Shown here: piece by piece, positions 13,917-18,202 of the stretch | Numbering within the stretch: position 1 is the first letter of the stretch | How the letters are laid out: each line of letters starts with the position of its first letter | Assembly: GCA_047517345.1 (NCBI GenBank) | Contig: JAKZTB010000187.1 | Location: forward strand, 1 to 18,202 | Direction of reading: 5' to 3' | From: GCA-2717185 sp047517345 | Lineage (GTDB): Bacteria > Pseudomonadota > Alphaproteobacteria > UBA8366 > GCA-2717185 | Length of the DNA: 18,202 bases | Position numbers and translations under genes: made by a program | The notes under the pieces: generated by a model | Told to the model about the DNA's origin: nothing | Databases searched by the model: none | The model's input: only the letters and a program-made list of their open reading frames with translations

Positions 13917-14968
13917 TCTTCCCGCACAATCCCGAGGCGGAACGCTGGAGCATGCAGGAATGGCTGACCTTCGATTATCGTGCCGGCTGGGGTACTGAAG
14001 ATTTCGAAGAATCGGTCGAAGATTTGACCGAGGCCTTCGAATCGGTCGACGAGGCCCTGGAAGCGCTCAAGGGTGGCGATAACGACGCCCGCGGCGACTT
14101 GAAGGAACAGCTTGGCGAGCTAACCGATATGCTGGCCGAACGCAAAGAACCCCGGGTCAAGGAGGCCTTGGCGGCGTTCAAGAAGGCGGTCGCCGAAAAG
14201 GCCGACGCTAAACAGACGGCGGCCGCCGTCGGTGGACTGAAGGCGGCGCTGGGTGTCAAATTCCCCGAAGCCTGGGAAGATCCGGGCGATCGTGAGGAAG
14301 CCAACGAGATCGTCCAGGAAAATCTGGAAGCGCTGGAAGAAAAGCGGGAACTGCGCCGCCAAGTCATGGAGAATGGCAGCCGGATCGATGGTCCGTTCTT
14401 CGACGGTACGCCGAAAGCGGGCAGTTCGCTGAACTTCAGCTACAAGATTACCAACACGGACGATGGCCACAACCTGCCTTCCGGCTCGTTTGGCGCGCAG
14501 CCCGAGATCTGGTTGAACGTGGCGCTAATCGGTCCCGACGGCAAGCGTGTCTGGGAATCGGGGTATGTCGATAGCAACGGTGATTTTGCCGACGTACATT
14601 CCTTGGATCTTGCGGAAGGCAAAATCGAATACGACGATCAGCTGTTCAATCTGCAGACCAAATTTCTGACGACGAATGTCAAGGGCACCGATCGGGAAAT
14701 GTATCTGCCGGTCAATTTCGATATCGATCAAAGGCCGTTCCTGCGCCCGATCAATGTCCCGACAACCGTGCTGAACCATCCGCCGTTCGTGCGTATGGAA
14801 GGCCGCTCGATTCCGCCCTTGGGCAGTCGAGACGCGGAATACACGATACCGGCAGACCTGATGAAGAAGAAGGGCAAGTACAAGCTGGCGGTCCGCCTGC
14901 GGAGCCGTGCGGAGCCGATCTACTTCATGCGCTTCGTCGGTGCGACGTCTGAAATGGAGCAATCGATG
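13916..14968 (+). pseudogene. C-terminal fragment of a multiheme cytochrome-like protein
   Basis: This stretch encodes about 350 residues. An acidic, Lys- and Ala-rich helical region follows the HNPEAER block, then comes a beta-rich domain with FSYKITNTDDGHNLPSGSFG, IWLNVALIGPDGKRVWESGY and LFNLQTKFLTTNVKGTDREM, ending RSRAEPIYFMRFVGATSEME. GHNLPSG-type C-terminal domains occur in multiheme c-type cytochromes. No CxxCH heme motif is left, no start codon or ribosome site precedes it, and the preceding frame is antisense to the minus-strand remnant. At about 14968 the family-like sequence ends and the frame runs into barrel-coding DNA read out of frame. It is therefore truncated at both ends. 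The cytochrome assignment rests on recall of similar domains and is moderate. Confidence 0.55.
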
Positions 14969-15213
14969 GCGCGTTCGGCATTCAGTATCTGTTTGATCTC
15001 GATCAGCAGATCGTGGTCGAGGCGGCGACCGTACAGACGTTCAACGGAAACGAAGCCGATACCAATGCCAAGGGCAATCAATACGCGGTCGGGATTCGCT
15101 ACCAATTGCCGATATCGGCCGCGTGGATCGTTCGCGCGGACGCCATGTACGGCTGGCTCGATAATGTCGAAGATATCGCTGGGGCACGGTTGGAATTACG
15201 ACGCAAATTTTAG
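14962..15213 (+). pseudogene. C-terminal strands of an outer-membrane beta-barrel (5' truncated)
   Basis: In a different frame from the cytochrome piece, residues from DGAFGIQYLFDLDQQ through GNQYAVGIRYQLPISAAWIV to YGWLDNVEDIAGARLELRRKF form alternating amphipathic strands. They end in a terminal Phe, the usual outer-membrane-protein signature. About 82 residues remain; the frame has a TGA at 14950-14952 just before, so no intact start exists. It ends 18 bases before the reductase gene, as expected for a former operon neighbour. Confidence 0.55.
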
Positions 15214-15231
15214 ACGTCGGCTGGGGGGAGG

Positions 15232-16515
15232 ATGACCACACTCGTACAATTTGCGGCCCTTGCCGTTCTGGCGGCAATGCTCGCCTATATCTGCGTGTTG
15301 TTTTACAACGGAGTTCGCACAACTCAGCTTACGAGGGGGATTCACGATTCCGAGCGGCACCTCCTGCAGTCGCGCGTTGCCGAAATCATGGGCAAGCGGG
15401 ATTTCGAACGCGAGAAGAACGAGTTCTCCTGGAGCGGATTTCGCAAGTTCGAGATTGCGCGGAAAAATCCAGAAGGCGGCGGAATTTGCTCGTTTTATTT
15501 GCGGCCCCATGACGGGAAAACCTTGCCGGCGTTCGATCCCGGCCAGTATCTGACGTTCAGGCTGGATATTGCCGGGCAGCCGAAGCAGGTGATGCGCTGT
15601 TATTCCCTGTCCGACAGTCCGAAGCCTGACTATTACCGAGTTTCCATCAAGGCGGTGCCGCCGCCCCGCGACAAACCTGAAATACCGCCGGGTCTGTCGT
15701 CGAATTTCTTCCACGATCAACTCCATGAAGGCGATATCCTGGATGTGAAAGCGCCAGGCGGGCACTTCTTTCTCGATACCTCGAAACATACGCCGGTCGT
15801 GCTGATCGGCGGCGGAATCGGTTTGACGCCGGTTTTAAGCATGGTCAACCGCATCGTCGATATCGGCTCGACCCGGGAATGTCATTTCTTCTACGGCGTG
15901 CGGAACAGCAAAGAACATGTGATGAAGGAGCATCTTGAGCGCCTCGCGGCGGAGAACGAGAACATCCATTTGCATGTCTGTTATTCCAAACCGGACGACG
16001 ACGATGTCGAGGGCCGCGACTATCAATATGCGGAACGCGTCGGCGCCGACCTGTTCAAACGCGTCCTGCCGTCGAGCAACTACGAGTACTATTTCTGCGG
16101 TCCGCCGCCGATGATGAACACCCTGTTCCAAGGCCTGCGCGAATGGGGTGTGCCGGAAAAGGACATCAACTACGAAGCGTTTGGTCCGGCCACCGTCCAG
16201 AAGAAGAAAGAAGCGGATACGGTGGCGGACAAGGCGTCGGCGGCTGCCAGCGGCGAGGCTTCCTTCGAGGTCAAGTTTGAAAAGACCGGTACGTCCGTCG
16301 CGTGGGACCCTTCGATCGGCTCCCTACTCGATTTCGCCGAAGAGAACGGCGTCGACATCGACTTCGGCCGCCGCGCGGGGAACTGCGGGACCTGTATCAC
16401 CGCGATCAAGTCCGGCGAAGTCGATTACATATCCGAGCCGGGCGAGAAACCCGAATCGGGGAGTTGCCTTGCCTGCGTTCCCGTTCCCAAGGGACCGCTG
16501 GTTCTCGACGCGTAG
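15232..16515 (+). CDS. Membrane-anchored FAD/NAD(P) reductase with C-terminal 2Fe-2S domain
   Basis: The 427-residue protein has an N-terminal membrane anchor (about 5-25, AALAVLAAMLAYICVLFY). A ferredoxin reductase-type FAD domain follows, with FDPGQYLTFRL and the flavin motif RCYSLSD, then an NAD domain with VVLIGGGIGLTPVLSM and YYFCGPPPMM. A plant-type 2Fe-2S domain lies at about 345-427. It would move electrons from NAD(P)H to an acceptor, perhaps a cytochrome once encoded upstream. In the iron-sulfur loop, the expected first Cys of C-R-A-G-N-C is Arg380 (codon CGC, one change from TGC). Cys385, Cys388 and Cys415 remain, with an extra Cys412. The ATG at 15232 follows a G-rich GGGGGGAGG that is close to it. 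Confidence 0.88.
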   Translation: MTTLVQFAALAVLAAMLAYICVLFYNGVRTTQLTRGIHDSERHLLQSRVAEIMGKRDFEREKNEFSWSGFRKFEIARKNPEGGGICSFYLRPHDGKTLPAFDPGQYLTFRLDIAGQPKQVMRCYSLSDSPKPDYYRVSIKAVPPPRDKPEIPPGLSSNFFHDQLHEGDILDVKAPGGHFFLDTSKHTPVVLIGGGIGLTPVLSMVNRIVDIGSTRECHFFYGVRNSKEHVMKEHLERLAAENENIHLHVCYSKPDDDDVEGRDYQYAERVGADLFKRVLPSSNYEYYFCGPPPMMNTLFQGLREWGVPEKDINYEAFGPATVQKKKEADTVADKASAAASGEASFEVKFEKTGTSVAWDPSIGSLLDFAEENGVDIDFGRRAGNCGTCITAIKSGEVDYISEPGEKPESGSCLACVPVPKGPLVLDA

Positions 16516-16588
16516 CAATTAATTGGTGCGGCCTTTCCGGCGATGCCGGAATTCCGCCGCTAGAGCAGATGGGTTCAAGGAGAAAACC

Positions 16589-17932
16589 ATGACGGTACGT
16601 TCAGATAGCCTCGATCGCTTCATTTCCGGGGTGGTAAAACGCAATCCGGGCGAGACGGAATTTCATCAGGCGGTGCAGGAAGTCGCCGCTTCGATCATTC
16701 CCTATATACAGGAAAAGCCGATCTACCAGGAAATGCAGATCCTGGAACGGATGGCCGAACCCGACCGCGCGGTAATTTTCCGCGTTTGCTGGGAAGACGA
16801 CAACGGCAATATCCGGGTCAACCGCGGCTACCGGGTCCAGTTCAACAATTCAATCGGCCCGTACAAGGGCGGCATCCGGTTCCACCCGACCGTGACCTTG
16901 AGCGTGCTCAAGTTCCTCGGCTTCGAACAGACCTTCAAGAACAGCCTGACCGGCCTGCCCATGGGCGGCGGCAAGGGGGGGGCCGACTTCAACCCCAAGG
17001 GCAAGTCGAACAACGAAGTGATGCGCTTCTGCCAGTCCTTCATGACCGAACTGTATCGCCATATCGGCGAGGATACGGATGTGCCGGCCGGCGATATCGG
17101 CGTCGGCGCGCGCGAAATCGGCTACATGTTCGGTCAGTACAAGCGCCTGACCAACGAATTCGTCGGCGTCCTGACCGGCAAGGGGCTGGAATTCGGTGGC
17201 AGCCTGATCCGCACGGAAGCAACCGGGTATGGCACGATCTACATGCTGGACAACATGCTGCAGCACGCCGGCAACGGCATGGAAGGCAAGAAGATTGTGA
17301 TTTCCGGCTCCGGCAACGTGGCGACCTATGCGGTGGAAAAGGCAACGCAGCTCGGCGCCAAGGTGCTGACCATGTCGGACTCGTCCGGCTTCATTCACGA
17401 TCCGGACGGTATCGATCCTGACAAGCTGGCCTATATGGTCGATCTCAAGCAGGTCCGCCGCGGCCGCATCAAGGAGTATGCGGACGAGTACGGCGTCGAG
17501 TTCGGCGAAGGACGGCCCTGGAACGTCCCGTGCGACGTCGCCGTGCCCTGCGCGACGCAGAACGAAATCAACGGCGACGAGGCGAAGGCGCTGCTCGCCA
17601 ACGGCGTTATGGCGGTTTCCGAAGGCGCCAACATGCCGACCGAGCTGCCCGGTATCGAGGCCTTTCAGGAAGGCGGTATCCTGTACGCGCCCAGCAAGGC
17701 GGCGAACGCCGGCGGCGTCGCGGTCTCCGGCCTGGAGATGAGCCAGAACAGCGCGCGCATCTCCTGGAAGGAAGACGAGCTGCAGGACTTGCTGAAAAAC
17801 ATCATGAAGGACATCCACGACAACTGCGCGGAGTACGGCGCGAAGGACGGCAAGGTCGATTACCTGGCCGGCGCCAACATCGCCGGGTTCGTGAAAGTCG
17901 CGGACGCGATGATCGCCTACGGCGTCGTCTAG
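16589..17932 (+). CDS. gdhA: NADP-specific glutamate dehydrogenase
   Basis: This 447-residue enzyme, the same length as the classical hexameric GdhA, aminates 2-oxoglutarate to glutamate with NADPH. PYKGGIRFHP (91-100) and LPMGGGKGGADF (123-134, catalytic Lys129) are the substrate blocks, with Asp169 in PAGDIGVGAREIGYM. The nucleotide fold has VISGSGNVATYAVEKA and the SDSSG of NADP-dependent forms. The C-terminal part has VSEGANMPTE and APSKAANAGGVAVSGLEM. The start at ATG 16589 has AAGGAGA 6 bases upstream; the open frame from 16523 lacks support. It stands 73 bases after the reductase gene, so linkage is possible but unproven. It provides ammonium assimilation at high ammonium. Confidence 0.96.
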   Translation: MTVRSDSLDRFISGVVKRNPGETEFHQAVQEVAASIIPYIQEKPIYQEMQILERMAEPDRAVIFRVCWEDDNGNIRVNRGYRVQFNNSIGPYKGGIRFHPTVTLSVLKFLGFEQTFKNSLTGLPMGGGKGGADFNPKGKSNNEVMRFCQSFMTELYRHIGEDTDVPAGDIGVGAREIGYMFGQYKRLTNEFVGVLTGKGLEFGGSLIRTEATGYGTIYMLDNMLQHAGNGMEGKKIVISGSGNVATYAVEKATQLGAKVLTMSDSSGFIHDPDGIDPDKLAYMVDLKQVRRGRIKEYADEYGVEFGEGRPWNVPCDVAVPCATQNEINGDEAKALLANGVMAVSEGANMPTELPGIEAFQEGGILYAPSKAANAGGVAVSGLEMSQNSARISWKEDELQDLLKNIMKDIHDNCAEYGAKDGKVDYLAGANIAGFVKVADAMIAYGVV

Positions 17933-17948
17933 CACCCTTCAGCGAATA

Positions 17949-18000
17949 CGCGGCGTTTACGCCGCGCAGAATCGGCCGGGGCGTTTGCGCGCTCCGGCCG
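17949..18000 (+). terminator. Two tandem GC hairpins downstream of gdhA
   Basis: CGCGGCG-TTTA-CGCCGCG (17949-17966) is a perfect 7-pair stem with a 4-base loop, starting 17 bases after the gdhA stop. A second stem pairs CGGCCGG (17973-17979) with CCGGCCG (17994-18000). Neither is followed by a T run, so they are not standard intrinsic terminators. They may still end transcription or protect the mRNA end. Confidence 0.5.
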
Positions 18001-18062
18001 AAACTATTGGGATAGGTTGGATCGCGTTCGCCGTTCCGGACGCGGTTGTCGAAAATTACGGC

Positions 18063-18126
18063 TAGAGCGGATCAAGTTTGGTCGAACCCATTTCATGGGT
18101 TCGGACGAAATTGTGAATCCGCTCTA
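18063..18126. repeat. REP-like palindrome 1
   Basis: TAGAGCGGAT (18063-18072) pairs with ATCCGCTCTA (18117-18126), and the apex GAACCCAT-TTC-ATGGGTTC (18084-18102) is a perfect hairpin. The 64-base unit is an imperfect palindrome of the type found repeatedly between genes in many alphaproteobacterial genomes. Confidence 0.7.
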
Positions 18127-18139
18127 TTGCAATAGTTTA

Positions 18140-18202
18140 AGAGCAGATTCACGCGGTTGTTGGATCGCCGAAGGCGATTCCAACCAACCCCGATCTGCTC
18201 TA
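18140..18202. repeat. REP-like palindrome 2 (reaches window end)
   Basis: AGAGCAGAT (18140-18148) pairs with ATCTGCTCT (18193-18201), and an inner stem GGATCGCC-GAA-GGCGATTCC closes the hairpin. The terminal TAGAGC type matches the ends of palindrome 1, 13 bases away, so the two look like paired members of one repeat family. It may continue beyond the window. Confidence 0.65.

Noticed and set aside
13790..15235. A single intact 481-residue protein
   Set aside because: The first about 42 residues are antisense to a protein-like minus-strand frame and the last about 88 are an out-of-frame reading of a beta-barrel end, so only the middle is coding.
16850..17935. Minus-strand open frame opposite gdhA
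   Set aside because: Shadow of gdhA codon usage; no motifs, and no ribosome site seen.
1..18202. CRISPR arrays, tRNA, rRNA or a complete transposase gene
   Set aside because: No regularly spaced direct repeats, tRNA cloverleaf or transposase motifs were seen in reading the window by eye.

Overview
The window is high-GC DNA that looks alphaproteobacterial, probably Rhodospirillales-like and aerobic. The signs are a DUF3572 protein, a perfect CtrA-type site (TTAA-N7-TTAAC), short-spaced operons and typical oxidative metabolism genes. This assignment is an inference from gene content; no rRNA or tRNA is present to confirm it.

Layout. At 151-1048 an ArsR-type regulator with a cysteine-rich tail, preceded by a sigma70-like promoter overlapped by a palindromic operator, is translationally overlapped by a small four-helix membrane protein. 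At 1136-2745, on the minus strand, a GNAT acetyltransferase is followed by a two-module VOC/glyoxalase-like protein. A 266-bp compound inverted repeat (2779-3044) lies just upstream of this pair. From 8230 down to 3107 a minus-strand series reads thiolase, crotonase-family protein, methyltransferase, Tat-exported small subunit and GMC flavoprotein large subunit: an acyl-CoA module followed by a periplasmic dehydrogenase.

The most notable locus is 8317-10321 on the plus strand. A strong promoter drives a cytosolic PhnD-like binding protein and then a GrdB-family protein whose reading frame is interrupted by one in-frame TGA at 9581-9583, exactly where family members carry a redox Cys. Reading TGA as selenocysteine gives a continuous 385-residue protein with a U-P-N-C motif, and a SECIS-like hairpin follows the TGA. 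I call it a selenoprotein that ordinary gene callers would split into two genes.

At 10367-13356 come a second GNAT protein, a divergent GIY-YIG-like protein, a region with a perfect CtrA site, and an operon of trans-aconitate methyltransferase plus an isocitrate/isopropylmalate dehydrogenase-family enzyme. Copies of the outer arm of the 2779-3044 repeat recur between genes at 10323, 11493 and 13372.

At 13478-15213 an intact DUF3572 gene is followed by three gene remnants joined end to end: the 3' end of a minus-strand gene, a heme-less C-terminal piece of what looks like a multiheme cytochrome, and the last strands of an outer-membrane beta-barrel. These suggest deletions (or misassembly) in a former cytochrome-porin-reductase cluster. 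The reductase of that cluster (15232-16515) is intact, but the first iron-sulfur Cys is replaced by Arg. The window closes with gdhA, two hairpins and two adjacent REP-like palindromes.
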